From Cyclobacteriaceae bacterium (GTDB taxonomy: Bacteria; Bacteroidota; Bacteroidia; Cytophagales; Cyclobacteriaceae), in contig JAHEGY010000013.1 in assembly GCA_024644875.1 (NCBI GenBank), positions 1 through 58,952 of the forward strand: 58,952 nucleotides of DNA. The letters are read 5' to 3'. Position numbers and translations under genes: made by a program. Shown here in pieces: positions 8,931-18,896 of this stretch. How positions within the stretch are numbered: the first letter of the stretch is position 1; each line of letters begins with the position of its first letter. The notes beneath the pieces were generated by a model that was given only the letters and a program-made list of their open reading frames with translations, was not told the origin of the DNA and made no database searches.

Positions 8931-11123
8931 TTGAATTCCAGAAATACGGAAAATAATCACCAGTCTTCCAGGGGTCTGTCGATGCTTGAGGGAGTTTTCA
9001 CGCCTTCGATTCTGACCATCCTTGGTGTGATCATGTATCTTAGGTTTGGTTATGTCGTAGGTAGTGTTGGATTGCTGGGGACTTTGGTAATTGTAACCAT
9101 ATCAACCAGTATTACTTTTCTAACCGCTTTATCCATAGCTTCCATTGCTACAGACAAAAAGGTTGAAGCCGGAGGTGCATATTATATGATCAGCCGTTCC
9201 CTTGGTGTTGAAACCGGGGGGGCCGTGGGGATTCCCTTATTTATGGCCCAGGCATTATCGATAGCATTATATACCATTGGATTTGCGGAGAGTCTGACAA
9301 ACGTATTTCCTGTACTGAACCAAACGGCCGTAGGCCTTATAGTCACAGCCCTTGTTGGTGTTTTGGCTTTAACTTCAGCAAAAATTGCCATACGCTCTCA
9401 ATACTTCGTCATGCTGGCTATTATCATTTCGCTGATTTCGCTATACTTTGGCGAGCCTATGGAAGGCGTTGAGGTAGATAAATGGAGCAACCAGGTAATC
9501 TCCCCGGATAGTTTCTGGGTTGTGTTTGCTGTATTCTTTCCAGCTGTGACAGGAATTATGACGGGCGTGAACATGTCTGGTGATCTGAAAAATCCGTCAG
9601 TAGCTATTCCCGTGGGTACATTTCTGGCTGTCGGCGTAGGTTATATTATTTATATGGCTATACCTATCGTAATTGCTGGAAGAGCCGATGCCCAATCCCT
9701 TGTAGATGATCCCCTCATAATGCGAAAAATATCGTTCTGGGGTGATTCTATTCTGCTCGGTGTTTGGGGGGCAACTCTATCGAGTGCTATAGGAAGCATG
9801 CTTGGAGCACCCCGGGTTCTTCAGGCACTGGCCAGAGACAGGGTTTTGCCAAAATACTTCAGGTGGTTAGGCAGAGGTTCTGATATTGACGATTCCCCCA
9901 AGATCGGAACATATTTTACAATGACTATTGCATTGATAGCGGTCTATTTCGGAGATTTGAATGTAATTGCTCCAGTACTAACCATGTTTTTCCTGGCTAC
10001 CTATGGAATGTTAAATATTTCATCTGCATTAGAAAATGCGATAGGCAGTCCTTCATTCAGGCCCACTTTTAAGGTGCATTGGGGCTTCTCATTAACTGGC
10101 TCACTGGGTTGTGCGGCCGTGATGTTTCTTATCAATCCTGTGGCTACTGTAATCGCTATAAGTTTTCTGGCAGCCGTGTTCCTTTGGCTTGAACGCAGGG
10201 AAATGAAAACTACCTGGGGGGATGTGAGACAAGGCGTTTGGATGTCACTCATACGAATTGGATTGATCAAGCTCAGCGGTAAAATGGATCCTAAGAATTG
10301 GCGTCCTCATATACTGGTGTTATCCGGTGCACCAACGAAGCGATGGAACCTCATTACGCTTACCAATGATATTATTCAGAACAGAGGTCTTATGACTGTT
10401 AGCACCATACTCTCCGGGCCTGAATCAACAGCTGAAAGACGTTTATCAATGGAAAGCAAGACTGTTGAATATCTGAAGAACAGGGGTATTAACAGCCTTG
10501 TCAAGATAATAACTTCACCAAACATCTATGATGGCGCAAGACAACTTGTGAATTATTATGGGATAGGTCATCTTGTACCTAATATCATTCTTTTAGGTGA
10601 TTCTACTGTTCAGGATCATTATCCGGACTATTGTAATATGGTCAAAGGGTTTTATGAAGAGAAAAGAAACGTATTGATCGTTAAGGAGAATGAGGAATAC
10701 GGATTCGGCAAGAAAAGACAGATCGATGTTTGGTGGCGTGGATTGAAAAGTAATGGAGCCCTCATGATAATTATAGCTCATTTATTAAGAAGAGGTATTG
10801 AGTGGCGAAATGCCACGATTCGGCTCAACATGGTCCTGGATTCTGAAAATGCTGCTGAAGAAGCAAAAAAGAACATTTCTGAACTGCTTAAGAAAGTAAG
10901 GATAGATATTCAGGAAAATTTGGTAGTTTCTTATGGACAATCATTTGATGAATTGAGACGTAAGATATCGGGGAAAGCTGACCTTGTTCTCCTTGGTATG
11001 CAGGAACCAGGAGATAACTTCCTTGCCTATTATACCGAAATGATCAAGAAAATCGAAGGAGCTCCATCTACCATGTTTGTTATGGCATCCCAGGAAATTA
11101 ACTTCGAGGAAGTCCTTCTATAG
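8931..11123 (+). CDS. SLC12-like cation-chloride cotransporter / APC-family permease
   Basis: A 730-residue protein with an N-terminal membrane part of about 12 segments (residues 25-425) and a soluble C-terminal half (about 450-730). The opening LSMLEGVFTPSILTILGVIM and GVIMYLRFGYVVG, then VEAGGAYYMISRSLG, are hallmarks of the cation-chloride cotransporter branch of the APC superfamily. The C-terminal half carries the SLC12-type block HILVLSGAPTKRWNLI. It probably moves chloride with potassium or sodium, or an amino acid, across the inner membrane; the substrate cannot be read from sequence. The start is TTG at 8931 with AAAGGT upstream. Confidence 0.88.
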   Translation: MNSRNTENNHQSSRGLSMLEGVFTPSILTILGVIMYLRFGYVVGSVGLLGTLVIVTISTSITFLTALSIASIATDKKVEAGGAYYMISRSLGVETGGAVGIPLFMAQALSIALYTIGFAESLTNVFPVLNQTAVGLIVTALVGVLALTSAKIAIRSQYFVMLAIIISLISLYFGEPMEGVEVDKWSNQVISPDSFWVVFAVFFPAVTGIMTGVNMSGDLKNPSVAIPVGTFLAVGVGYIIYMAIPIVIAGRADAQSLVDDPLIMRKISFWGDSILLGVWGATLSSAIGSMLGAPRVLQALARDRVLPKYFRWLGRGSDIDDSPKIGTYFTMTIALIAVYFGDLNVIAPVLTMFFLATYGMLNISSALENAIGSPSFRPTFKVHWGFSLTGSLGCAAVMFLINPVATVIAISFLAAVFLWLERREMKTTWGDVRQGVWMSLIRIGLIKLSGKMDPKNWRPHILVLSGAPTKRWNLITLTNDIIQNRGLMTVSTILSGPESTAERRLSMESKTVEYLKNRGINSLVKIITSPNIYDGARQLVNYYGIGHLVPNIILLGDSTVQDHYPDYCNMVKGFYEEKRNVLIVKENEEYGFGKKRQIDVWWRGLKSNGALMIIIAHLLRRGIEWRNATIRLNMVLDSENAAEEAKKNISELLKKVRIDIQENLVVSYGQSFDELRRKISGKADLVLLGMQEPGDNFLAYYTEMIKKIEGAPSTMFVMASQEINFEEVLL

Positions 11124-11399
11124 TGGCCTTTGATCAAAATGGAAAATTTTATAAATTATTAAAATATAGCTATTTACAATTAATAATTGAAGTAATACTT
11201 AAATATTTGAAATAGGCCGGAAATCCCGAAAACTCTTAAATATCCGGTCATATAAAACACAACTTTCATATATTGATTTAAACCTGAAAACCACCTTTTC
11301 CCTAAATATTTTTACAAAGTTCGTGAACCTCAAATGATTGTTAGGGCGTTATAAAAATACAGAAGAATCATGGGTTACCAATACGTATGTTATTCATAA

Positions 11400-11663
11400 A
11401 TGGGTACTATGATTGATCAAAACAAAATTACCATGCCCTGCAAAGTTGGAATAACAACGTCTCCTGTTAACAAAACATTGGAATGGAAGATTAAATATCC
11501 GGAATTAACCAATTGGAAAATACTGGGAAATGAACTTTCCTATTTTGATGCCAAAAGCCTCGTTGAATATTACGCTGCTCAATTTGGCTGTGAAGCTTCC
11601 GGGGTCAATGAAACTAAGAATAATCCTATAGTTCCCTGGTATGTATATTATTTTGAATTCTGA
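11400..11663 (+). CDS. Small hypothetical protein
   Basis: An 87-residue soluble protein with no signal peptide or membrane segment and no family I recognise. It contains an aromatic-rich tail (PWYVYYFEF) and two cysteines. An isolated gene: 276 bp after the transporter, with a short hairpin (AGGAATG/CATTCCT) right after the stop but no T-run. The first of two close ATGs (11400 and 11409) is taken; no ribosome-binding site is obvious. Composition is similar to neighbours, so it may be real, but it could be spurious. Confidence 0.5.
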   Translation: MGTMIDQNKITMPCKVGITTSPVNKTLEWKIKYPELTNWKILGNELSYFDAKSLVEYYAAQFGCEASGVNETKNNPIVPWYVYYFEF

Positions 11664-11723
11664 GGAATGGGCTCATTCCTGAAGTATAAAAATATCCTGA
11701 AACAGTTAAATTAATACGGAAAT

Positions 11724-12161
11724 TTACTCTTCGATAATAAGTACTTTATTCATTACATCGCCCTGCCTAATTTGATCGATTACCTCTAATCCTTCAAATA
11801 CTTTTCCAAATGCCGTATGATTGCGGTCAAGATGTTGTGTGTTATGTCTGTTATAGCAGATAAAAAACTGAGAGCCACCCGTATTTCTTCCGGCATGGGC
11901 CATAGATAAAACACCACGGTCATGATACTGGTTGTCCCCGTCTAATTCGCAATCTATTGTATATCCGGGTCCGCCTGCCCCAGTGCCATCCGGGCAACCT
12001 CCCTGAATTACGAAGTCAGTAATTACTCTGTGAAATGTAAGACCATCGTAATAACCTTTCTTGGCAAGGTCAGTAAAATTTTTGACAGTATTAGGGGCGT
12101 CATTTTCATAAAATTCGATTTTCATGACACCTTTATCGGTATGTATTTCTGCTTTTTTCAT
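11724..12161 (-). CDS. ppiB: Cyclophilin-type peptidyl-prolyl cis-trans isomerase
   Basis: A 145-residue cytoplasmic cyclophilin catalysing proline isomerisation. The catalytic block [19 protein letters not shown] is complete and followed by [31 protein letters not shown] and [14 protein letters not shown]. No signal peptide, so cytoplasmic, unlike the FKBP lipoprotein further along. It lies 55 bp downstream of the 601-residue gene on the same strand, so co-transcription is possible. Confidence 0.95.
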   Translation of the reverse strand: MKKAEIHTDKGVMKIEFYENDAPNTVKNFTDLAKKGYYDGLTFHRVITDFVIQGGCPDGTGAGGPGYTIDCELDGDNQYHDRGVLSMAHAGRNTGGSQFFICYNRHNTQHLDRNHTAFGKVFEGLEVIDQIRQGDVMNKVLIIEE

Positions 12162-12216
12162 TTTTTTGGAATGTGTTAATCTAATAGAATAGGTAATGCT
12201 TTTTGAATAAAACTCT

Positions 12217-14022
12217 CTACACAGTTTGTTCCAGGGCTAAATTAGAGATCTCCTCCTCCATTCTGTGTAGTTCTTCAATATCCGTTTTCCTAATGCCTTC
12301 CTTCCGGCCCACATGTTTTAAAAAGAGTTCCTTATAATAGGCCACCCCCTCCATTAAATTTCTATGAAAGGATTGGATCTTTTTTATCTCAGCTTCAGGT
12401 GCTGAAATGTTCAGGTCATTAATTAAATTTTTTAAATAATCTACGTAGAGGGATAGTTCCTTGACAAAGAAATTAGGCCGGTCATTTCTTTTAATCACAT
12501 TAATACGACCATAAATGTGATCTATCATATTTTTTAATGTAAATTTTCCTGAAAAATAAGCAATGTTTGGTCCGGGACATACCGAAACGGAATGACCTTC
12601 TTCTTCCTCCACGATCTTATTCTTAAGTAAAGCGGAGGATGCAAGACCTAGGCACAAGCAGGCCTTTTCTGTTATTTTATTTATTGTACTTTCAAATTGA
12701 GTTTTTGATTCTTCCTGCTGATCAATATTGGAGATCTTAAATTTCTGGTATTGTTTTGAAGCGGTACATATTGGCCTTTCTGTGAATTCTGTGTTAGACA
12801 CCAATAATTGTTTTGGACAGACACTGCCCGGTCTGCCTTCAGCTACCAGACGTTGTTTTTCAAGATCCTTAGAATTTCCACGGACGTTATTAAAAGGAAC
12901 CCCTAATGGAGAAATCTTGCTCAGATATAGATCCTCTTCAGTAGCATTGGCCAGCAATTCATGGGTTTCATTATCTACATTTACCACTTCCGGGACTAAA
13001 AGGAAGGGAGATCCCCAACCGACTGAATCAATATCGTAGTTATTTAAAAGAAAATTATGTTCTTCTGAGGTTCCTACACCCCCTTGTGCTGTTATTTTTA
13101 TGGGTAAGGGTTCCTCTGGAACAGGATATCCTTTTTCAGCCAGTGCTTTAACATACATTTCATGTACATTTTCAACAAGGTCCGTTTTAGACCTTTTAAA
13201 TTCTTCGAGTATCGGACCGAGCAGAAATCCATTGGTAGCAAAAGCATGGCCACCACAGTTTAAGCCGGATTCTATGCGATACTCTGAAACCCAAATACCT
13301 TTTTTGGCAAGGAATTTTCCCTGGATTAGGGAAGATCTATAATCACTTACTTTTATGGTTATCTTTTTTTTCAGATGTCCGTTTTTATCCGGGTAAAAGT
13401 CTTTGAATTCTTCAATATAACTATATAACCTGGGATTCATGCCAGCGGATAGTACCAGAGAAGATTCCAACGAACTATTAGCAAAGCCTCTAAGCGCTGC
13501 ATGTGCATCATTATATTTACTCGGAAGTTTAACTTCCTTACTTTCATAATTTTCCTTATCAACCTTTGTCATTATATTGACATCAATGTCACCTGGCATA
13601 AGGTTGGTTTCAATCCAATTGGTTATGTCTTCGCGGACGGTATTGTTCTTAATAAAGCTGTTGAATCTTTTTTTAATATTGGAAAAATCAGGAAGTAATT
13701 CAAAATACTTTTCGAGTTCTTCTTCTTTTTCATGGAGGGAAGCCTTAAACTCTTCGAACCGGTTCTTCACTATCTCATCCATCAGATTTAGGTAGGCGGT
13801 AATCCGTTTTGCACGAAAATCTTCTATTTTGGTACTTATCTCCTTGAAAGGAATATCGAATTTCCTGCAGTAGAATTCACGCATATTCTCGATCAAAAAG
13901 TCATCAACAATTGATATTACAGATGAGATGCCCAGATGCGCCACTTTAACTGGTGTGTCAACCGTATATCCCGTGCCCATTACAGGGATATGAAACGTAT
14001 GTGCTTTGTTTGTGTGTATCAT
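12217..14022 (-). CDS. Conserved protein with a possible nitronate-monooxygenase-like FMN TIM barrel
   Basis: A 601-residue soluble protein that I cannot assign to a named family. Three blocks resemble nitronate monooxygenase/IMP-dehydrogenase-type FMN barrels: an N-terminal [19 protein letters not shown] followed by [10 protein letters not shown] (residues 13-40), [13 protein letters not shown] (253-265, compare the GGH loop of nitronate monooxygenases), and [17 protein letters not shown] then VGWGSPFLL (310-342, compare the phosphate-binding GG and GTRF segments). Residues about 60-170 form a helical insertion. The C-terminal third has Cys402, Cys419, Cys455, Cys457 and Cys482, which could bind a metal or Fe-S cluster (inference). 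It is divergent from the GMC operon, with a dyad in between, suggesting a shared pathway. Confidence 0.6.
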   Translation of the reverse strand: MIHTNKAHTFHIPVMGTGYTVDTPVKVAHLGISSVISIVDDFLIENMREFYCRKFDIPFKEISTKIEDFRAKRITAYLNLMDEIVKNRFEEFKASLHEKEEELEKYFELLPDFSNIKKRFNSFIKNNTVREDITNWIETNLMPGDIDVNIMTKVDKENYESKEVKLPSKYNDAHAALRGFANSSLESSLVLSAGMNPRLYSYIEEFKDFYPDKNGHLKKKITIKVSDYRSSLIQGKFLAKKGIWVSEYRIESGLNCGGHAFATNGFLLGPILEEFKRSKTDLVENVHEMYVKALAEKGYPVPEEPLPIKITAQGGVGTSEEHNFLLNNYDIDSVGWGSPFLLVPEVVNVDNETHELLANATEEDLYLSKISPLGVPFNNVRGNSKDLEKQRLVAEGRPGSVCPKQLLVSNTEFTERPICTASKQYQKFKISNIDQQEESKTQFESTINKITEKACLCLGLASSALLKNKIVEEEEGHSVSVCPGPNIAYFSGKFTLKNMIDHIYGRINVIKRNDRPNFFVKELSLYVDYLKNLINDLNISAPEAEIKKIQSFHRNLMEGVAYYKELFLKHVGRKEGIRKTDIEELHRMEEEISNLALEQTV

Positions 14023-14234
14023 GTGTAATTATCCCTTTAAAAAAACCTATCTTAATAAGCTACCAAGATACTTACTTTTTTTGGATTTATAAATTTAAAT
14101 TAAATTGAGGTACTATTTTGCCGGTCTGTCGCCTCTAAATCCAATAAAATATAAGAATAGTTTTGCCCTTAGTTTAGATTATGATTTTCAGGTGGTTAAT
14201 GATGAAAAAGATGTATATTTTTACGACTTTATTG

Positions 14235-14249
14235 TACCTCAATGAGGTA
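14235..14249. promoter_or_regulatory. 15-bp dyad TACCTCAATGAGGTA upstream of the GMC operon
   Basis: TACCTCA and TGAGGTA are perfect inverted copies around a single A, ending 20 bases before the GMC oxidoreductase ATG. A further half-site TTGAGGTAC at 14105-14113 is the inverse of GTACCTCAA at 14234-14242. The arrangement in a divergent intergenic region suggests a repressor or activator site; a transcriptional hairpin is the alternative. Confidence 0.45.
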
Positions 14250-14269
14250 TATTTTTTAATTATTTTTTT

Positions 14270-15676
14270 ATGGAGAAGGACAAAATAAATTCGTCAGGTT
14301 ATGATGTAGTCATAGTGGGTTCAGGATGTTCCGGTTCTTTTGTGGCTTGGAAGCTTAACAAAGCCGGATTAAACTGCCTTTTGCTTGAAGCTGGAAGCTA
14401 CTTTCACGCTGAATCATATCCCAGGAAAGAACTTGATTCAAACTCTAAATTGTACTGGGGAGGGGGAATCGAATTAAATACAGAAGCAAATATCGGAATA
14501 CTTAGACCTAAGGTATTGGGAGGGGGTTCTATAGTAAACCAGGCTCTGCTGGACAGGTTTGATGATCTTGCCTTTGATTCATGGACGAATGAATCCGGCA
14601 TCGAATATTTTAATCAAAAAGATCTTGCCCGGTATTACGATGAGGTAGAAGAGGTGATAGCATCCCAGGAAATACCTGCTAAGTTCAGGAACAGGAATGC
14701 TGCTATTTTCGAACAGGGATTCACAAACAATGGATTTCAATGTGCACCCCTTGTGCGGGCACAAAAAGATTGTAAATATGAAGATGGTAATGATTGTGTG
14801 GAATGTCTTGGTGGTTGCCGGATAGATTCAAAACAAAGCATGCCGGTGACTGTATTGAAGGATGCCGTTGATAATGGCTTGAAGATAGTAGCCGATTTTG
14901 AGGCCCTGAATTTATCAATGGAGAAAGGAAGGGGAATAGTTAGCGGCCGGTTTACCAATGGAGAGTCCGGTGAATTCTCCGGTAAAAAAATAGTGCTTGC
15001 TGCCAGCTCAATAGGTAATGCCAGGTTGTTGCTAAACTCGGGATTTAAGCATCCTATGATCGGCCGGAAGTTCTTTACCCATCCACAGCATATGGTTCTG
15101 GCCCTGTATGAAGAGGCAGTGAACTCTCACAAAGGGGCTTTTCAGGGATTTAAATCTAATGATCCGAATTTCAGAAAATCCGGATTTAAGCTGGAAAATG
15201 TTTATGCTCCACCTGTAGCTATTGCCATGCTGTTACCCGGTTTTGGCAGGACACATCAGGAGATCATGCGTTATATGTCCCATCTTGCATGCGTAGAAGT
15301 AGCCGTTAGAGATACAAATCCTGGTAGAATTACTGTAAATAAAGCGGGCCGAGCCATTATCATTAAATCTTTAAACAAAGAAGATCGCATAAGATGGAAT
15401 AAAGGCTTGCATGCCATTGACAATATTTTTAATTCGACAGGTGCAAAAAGAATAATACCCGGGTCAATTCCAATTGGATTACATTTAATGGGAGGTTGTT
15501 CAATTGGTATGGATAGTAATACTGCGGTTGTTGATCAGGATTTCAGGATGTATGAGAATCAGGATATATATGTTACAGATTCAAGTCTTTTTCCAAATGC
15601 GCCTGGAATAAATCCTTCATTTACCATAATGGCACTATCTATTAAAGCATCCGAAAGCATAAAAAAGGAATTTTAG
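14270..15676 (+). CDS. GMC-family FAD-dependent oxidoreductase
   Basis: A 468-residue flavoprotein alcohol oxidoreductase. The dinucleotide-binding motif YDVVIVGSGCSGSFVAWKL (residues 8-26) is followed by LLLEAG, the LGGGSIVNQALLDRF block, and the C-terminal FAD segment IYVTDSSLFPNAPGINPSF. HLMGGCSIG near the C-terminus marks the active-site region. No signal peptide. Four Cys in CKYEDGNDCVECLGGCRID (about 168-186) could hold an iron-sulfur cluster, as seen in some membrane-linked GMC dehydrogenases (inference). First gene of a four-gene operon; the stop is 2 bp from the next start. Substrate unknown. Confidence 0.9.
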   Translation: MEKDKINSSGYDVVIVGSGCSGSFVAWKLNKAGLNCLLLEAGSYFHAESYPRKELDSNSKLYWGGGIELNTEANIGILRPKVLGGGSIVNQALLDRFDDLAFDSWTNESGIEYFNQKDLARYYDEVEEVIASQEIPAKFRNRNAAIFEQGFTNNGFQCAPLVRAQKDCKYEDGNDCVECLGGCRIDSKQSMPVTVLKDAVDNGLKIVADFEALNLSMEKGRGIVSGRFTNGESGEFSGKKIVLAASSIGNARLLLNSGFKHPMIGRKFFTHPQHMVLALYEEAVNSHKGAFQGFKSNDPNFRKSGFKLENVYAPPVAIAMLLPGFGRTHQEIMRYMSHLACVEVAVRDTNPGRITVNKAGRAIIIKSLNKEDRIRWNKGLHAIDNIFNSTGAKRIIPGSIPIGLHLMGGCSIGMDSNTAVVDQDFRMYENQDIYVTDSSLFPNAPGINPSFTIMALSIKASESIKKEF

Positions 15677-15678
15677 AA

Positions 15679-16116
15679 ATGGGAAATAATAATAAATATA
15701 TAAAACTGCCGCTTCCTGATTACCAGGAACCCAAAAAAACAGTATTTACCAGAGCGCATTTAAAAGGAGTGGAGAAGTTGGGTAGGGTGGTTATGCCAGA
15801 GGACAGCGATTTTCCCGCGTTCAGTGAAATCGGTGCCGAAAAATATCTGAACAGAATGGTTGACTATATGTACGAAGATGACAAGTCTGCCATCCTGATT
15901 ATACTTAAACTCTTTTCCATAATGCCTCAAATTATAATCAAGTGGACGATGTCACTTATTGAAACTGGCGCTAAATGGCAGGGAATGTTGGGCGCTCCTT
16001 TCAGAATGCTGAGAATAGCTTTAAAAGGTCTTATCTTCACTGTTTATTATTCTGATGTAACCGAGAATCAGACCATCCATTCGAAGATCGGGTATGATGC
16101 AAAAATTGTTATGTAG
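15679..16116 (+). CDS. Small partner protein encoded between GMC oxidoreductase and aldehyde dehydrogenase
   Basis: A 145-residue protein with no recognised family. The N-terminal half is polar, and the central part ILIILKLFSIMPQIIIKWTM (about 73-92) is hydrophobic enough to contact a membrane. Its position 2 bp after the GMC gene suggests an accessory subunit, by analogy with the small subunits of some GMC dehydrogenases. VVMPEDSDFPAF is reminiscent of the acidic helix region of gluconate 2-dehydrogenase subunit 3, but the match is weak. The start is ATG 15679 with AGGAAT before it. Confidence 0.7.
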   Translation: MGNNNKYIKLPLPDYQEPKKTVFTRAHLKGVEKLGRVVMPEDSDFPAFSEIGAEKYLNRMVDYMYEDDKSAILIILKLFSIMPQIIIKWTMSLIETGAKWQGMLGAPFRMLRIALKGLIFTVYYSDVTENQTIHSKIGYDAKIVM

Positions 16117-16181
16117 GAATTCCAAAAAGCTCTAGTTGTTATTTAAAAATTATAGGCTATATCATTGAATTATAATAAGAT

Positions 16182-17657
16182 ATGAAAGAAATAGAAATCG
16201 CAAAACGGGCAGCAGATGAACTGAGACAAACCAGCGTCAGGGAAAGAATTTTAAAAATTCAATTTTTGAAAAAAGTAATTCTTAATAAAAGGGAAGCGAT
16301 AATTGATAGAATACAGCAGGAAACAGGAAAATCAAGATCGGATGCCTTCATATCAGAGATATTCGGAATACTTGATCATTTGGCCTACCTCGAAAAGAAC
16401 GGAGAGAAAATCTTAAAAGATAAGAAAGTTTCGACCCCAATTGCTTTGATGGGGAAGAAATCCAGAATATATTTTGAGCCTATGGGGGTTATTTTGATCA
16501 TTTCCCCTTGGAATTATCCATTCTACCAGGCCATTGTTCCAATTACCGCAGCTTTCCTTGCCGGGAACGCGGTAATTTACAAACCATCGGAGTATACACC
16601 CCTGGAGGGACTGGTTGAAGAAGTACTTTTAGAGGCGACATTCCAGAGTGATTGGGTACAAATAGTATATGGTGATGGAAAAGCTGGGGCAACCTTAATA
16701 GATCAGAAACCAGACAAGATCTTTTTTACGGGCAGTGAAAGAACGGGTCAGAAGATAATGGAACAAGCTTCAAAGTATCTTATTCCGGTTGAACTGGAAT
16801 TAGGGGGAAAAGACCCTATGATTGTTTTTGAAGATGTAAACATAAAAAGGGCAGCAGCTGGTGCAGTTTGGGGTGGATTGACGAACCTGGGTCAGTCATG
16901 CACCTCTGTTGAAAGAATATATATTCAGAAACCGATTTATGAGGATTTTAAAAAAGAATTGATAAAGCAGGTTAAGGCCATAAAACAGGAATCGGATCAG
17001 GATGGAGATGCGGATATAGGTGGCATGACCACTGATTTTCAGCTTGAAATTATTAAAAAACAACTAGAGGATGCAAAGAACAAAAAGGCTGAGATCATAA
17101 CAATTCCCTGGGATATGGAGTCAAAACTAATTCCCCCGGCAATCATTGATAATGTATCGGAAGGGATGGAGTTCATGAAGGATGAAACTTTTGGCCCCTT
17201 ATTACCCATTATACCCTTTACAACGGAAGAAGAGGCCATTTCTTTAGCCAATAACTCGCCCTATGGATTATCGGCCAGTGTCTGGTCTAAAGATTTGAAG
17301 AGGGCCGACCGTGTGGCAAGAGCAATTGTTACCGGGAATGTATCCATTAATAATGTAATGCTCACAGAGGGCAATCCTGCACTTCCATTCGGAGGTATCA
17401 AGAACAGTGGTTTTGGGCGTTACAAAGGTGAGATAGGATTGCATAGTTTCTGTAATATAAAATCTGTGTTGATTGATAAAGACAGTTCAAATATCGAATC
17501 GAACTGGTTCCCATATACCAGAAAGAAATATGAATTGTTCTCAGATATGACGGTTAACTTGTTTTCAAAAGGGATTGGATCATTTGTCAAATTCCTGGTG
17601 AATGGCCTGAAGTTAGAATCCTACTCCAATAAAGTGGGTAAAAAGGGTAGAGAATAA
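16182..17657 (+). CDS. NAD(P)-dependent aldehyde dehydrogenase
   Basis: A 491-residue enzyme oxidising an aldehyde to the acid. Motifs are complete: ISPWNYPFYQAIVPITAA, FFTGSERTGQKIM for the cofactor, VELELGGKDPMIVFEDV with the general-base Glu, and NLGQSCTSVERIYI with catalytic Cys240. The C-terminal LPFGGIKNSGFGRYKGEIG is also typical. Overall it resembles the class 3/fatty-aldehyde branch more than betaine-aldehyde types, and its tail extends about 40 residues past the usual end. 65 bp after the small partner gene and 21 bp before the PLP enzyme, so same operon. It may act on the aldehyde made by the GMC enzyme (inference). Confidence 0.92.
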   Translation: MKEIEIAKRAADELRQTSVRERILKIQFLKKVILNKREAIIDRIQQETGKSRSDAFISEIFGILDHLAYLEKNGEKILKDKKVSTPIALMGKKSRIYFEPMGVILIISPWNYPFYQAIVPITAAFLAGNAVIYKPSEYTPLEGLVEEVLLEATFQSDWVQIVYGDGKAGATLIDQKPDKIFFTGSERTGQKIMEQASKYLIPVELELGGKDPMIVFEDVNIKRAAAGAVWGGLTNLGQSCTSVERIYIQKPIYEDFKKELIKQVKAIKQESDQDGDADIGGMTTDFQLEIIKKQLEDAKNKKAEIITIPWDMESKLIPPAIIDNVSEGMEFMKDETFGPLLPIIPFTTEEEAISLANNSPYGLSASVWSKDLKRADRVARAIVTGNVSINNVMLTEGNPALPFGGIKNSGFGRYKGEIGLHSFCNIKSVLIDKDSSNIESNWFPYTRKKYELFSDMTVNLFSKGIGSFVKFLVNGLKLESYSNKVGKKGRE

Positions 17658-17678
17658 GCCAAATTTATAAGATAGACT

Positions 17679-18896
17679 ATGCCTTGCCATTGGGATTATC
17701 GGAATTTAAGAAGATTGCTTGAAAGAGAATCTTTTCCGGCAATGATCGTAGATCTTGATTGTTTAGATGAAAATATCAGCAATATTTCTAAAAATATTAG
17801 TAAGACTGATAAGAAAATAAGAATAGCCACTAAAAGCATTAGAGTTCCTGATATTATTAAATACATTCAAAAAAAGGGTGGAAGTAATTTCCAGGGACTT
17901 ATGTGTTACTCAATGGAAGAAGCGAAATTCCTGTCTTCTCTTGGCTTCGATGATCTGTTAATTGCATACCCTACGTTCAGTTTCAATGACATTGAGATCT
18001 TTTTCAGTTTAACACAAGCCGGGAATAATATAGTCCTGATGGTAGATTGTATTGACCACGTAAAAGCAATAGAAAGATTCTGGACCCGGTTCAGTTCAGA
18101 CAATAATTATAAAGCCAGGGTTTGCATGGATGTTGATATGTCGTATCGGCCTGCCGGACTTCATCTTGGTGTTTATCGGTCCCCGATACGTACTTTTGAG
18201 CAATTCAAGGAATTGTTTGAAAAGATGAGAGGAATTGAAAATATAGAAATTTCAGGCATAATGGGATATGAAGCACAGATAGCCGGAATGGGTGAAAAAA
18301 ATCCCTTTTCTCCAATGCTGAATCCCGCAAAATGGTTTATCAAATATATGTCGGTCCGGGATGTGTATAAAAAGCGACAGGTCATTCATGAGTATCTCAA
18401 AGAAGAAAACTTTAAAATAGATTTCTACAATGGAGGTGGATCAGGGAGTCAGTTATCAACTGCGGAGGAGCCATGGATCACTGAAGTGACCGTTGGATCG
18501 GGTTTTCTTCAATCCCATTTATTTGATTATTACAAGGATAATAAGAGTGTTCCAGCCTTTTGCTTTGCCTTGCAGGTGACCAGAAATCCTGAGCCCGGAT
18601 TCTATACCTGTAAAAGCGGTGGTTTTATAGCCAGCGGGGAAACTTCCCTGGATAAATCACCTGTTCCTTTTCTCCCTGAAGGTATGAAAATGGTAAGCAA
18701 TGAAGGTTTTGGAGAGGTGCAGACACCTGTAAAATATAATGATTCTGAAGAAATTTACCTGGGAGATCCTTTATTCTTCCGGTCAGCAAAAGCTGGAGAG
18801 ATTGCCGAACATTTCCAGGAATACATACTGATAAGAAATAATGAGATCATTGAAAGAGTTCCGACATACCGTGGATTGAACTTTTGCTTCTATTAA
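17679..18896 (+). CDS. PLP-dependent alanine-racemase-fold enzyme (D-threonine aldolase / D-serine dehydratase-like)
   Basis: A 405-residue fold-type III PLP protein. The N-terminal PAMIVDLDCLDENI and RIATKSIRVPDI (Lys52, the expected PLP Schiff-base lysine) open the barrel, and FYNGGGSGSQLSTAEEP (about 248-264) fits the phosphate-binding loop. FSFNDIEIFFSL and VCMDVDMSYRPAGLHLG are further family-like blocks. The C-terminal region has the GDPLFFRSAKAGEIAEHF beta-domain seen in D-threonine aldolase-like proteins. Substrate unknown: a beta-hydroxy D-amino acid cleaved to an aldehyde is one option and would link it with the aldehyde dehydrogenase (inference). Last gene of the operon. Confidence 0.85.
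   Translation: MPCHWDYRNLRRLLERESFPAMIVDLDCLDENISNISKNISKTDKKIRIATKSIRVPDIIKYIQKKGGSNFQGLMCYSMEEAKFLSSLGFDDLLIAYPTFSFNDIEIFFSLTQAGNNIVLMVDCIDHVKAIERFWTRFSSDNNYKARVCMDVDMSYRPAGLHLGVYRSPIRTFEQFKELFEKMRGIENIEISGIMGYEAQIAGMGEKNPFSPMLNPAKWFIKYMSVRDVYKKRQVIHEYLKEENFKIDFYNGGGSGSQLSTAEEPWITEVTVGSGFLQSHLFDYYKDNKSVPAFCFALQVTRNPEPGFYTCKSGGFIASGETSLDKSPVPFLPEGMKMVSNEGFGEVQTPVKYNDSEEIYLGDPLFFRSAKAGEIAEHFQEYILIRNNEIIERVPTYRGLNFCFY

Noticed and set aside
12728-13039. 103-codon plus-strand frame inside the 601-residue gene
   Set aside because: Serine/leucine-rich shadow frame without motifs; the minus-strand gene is much better supported.
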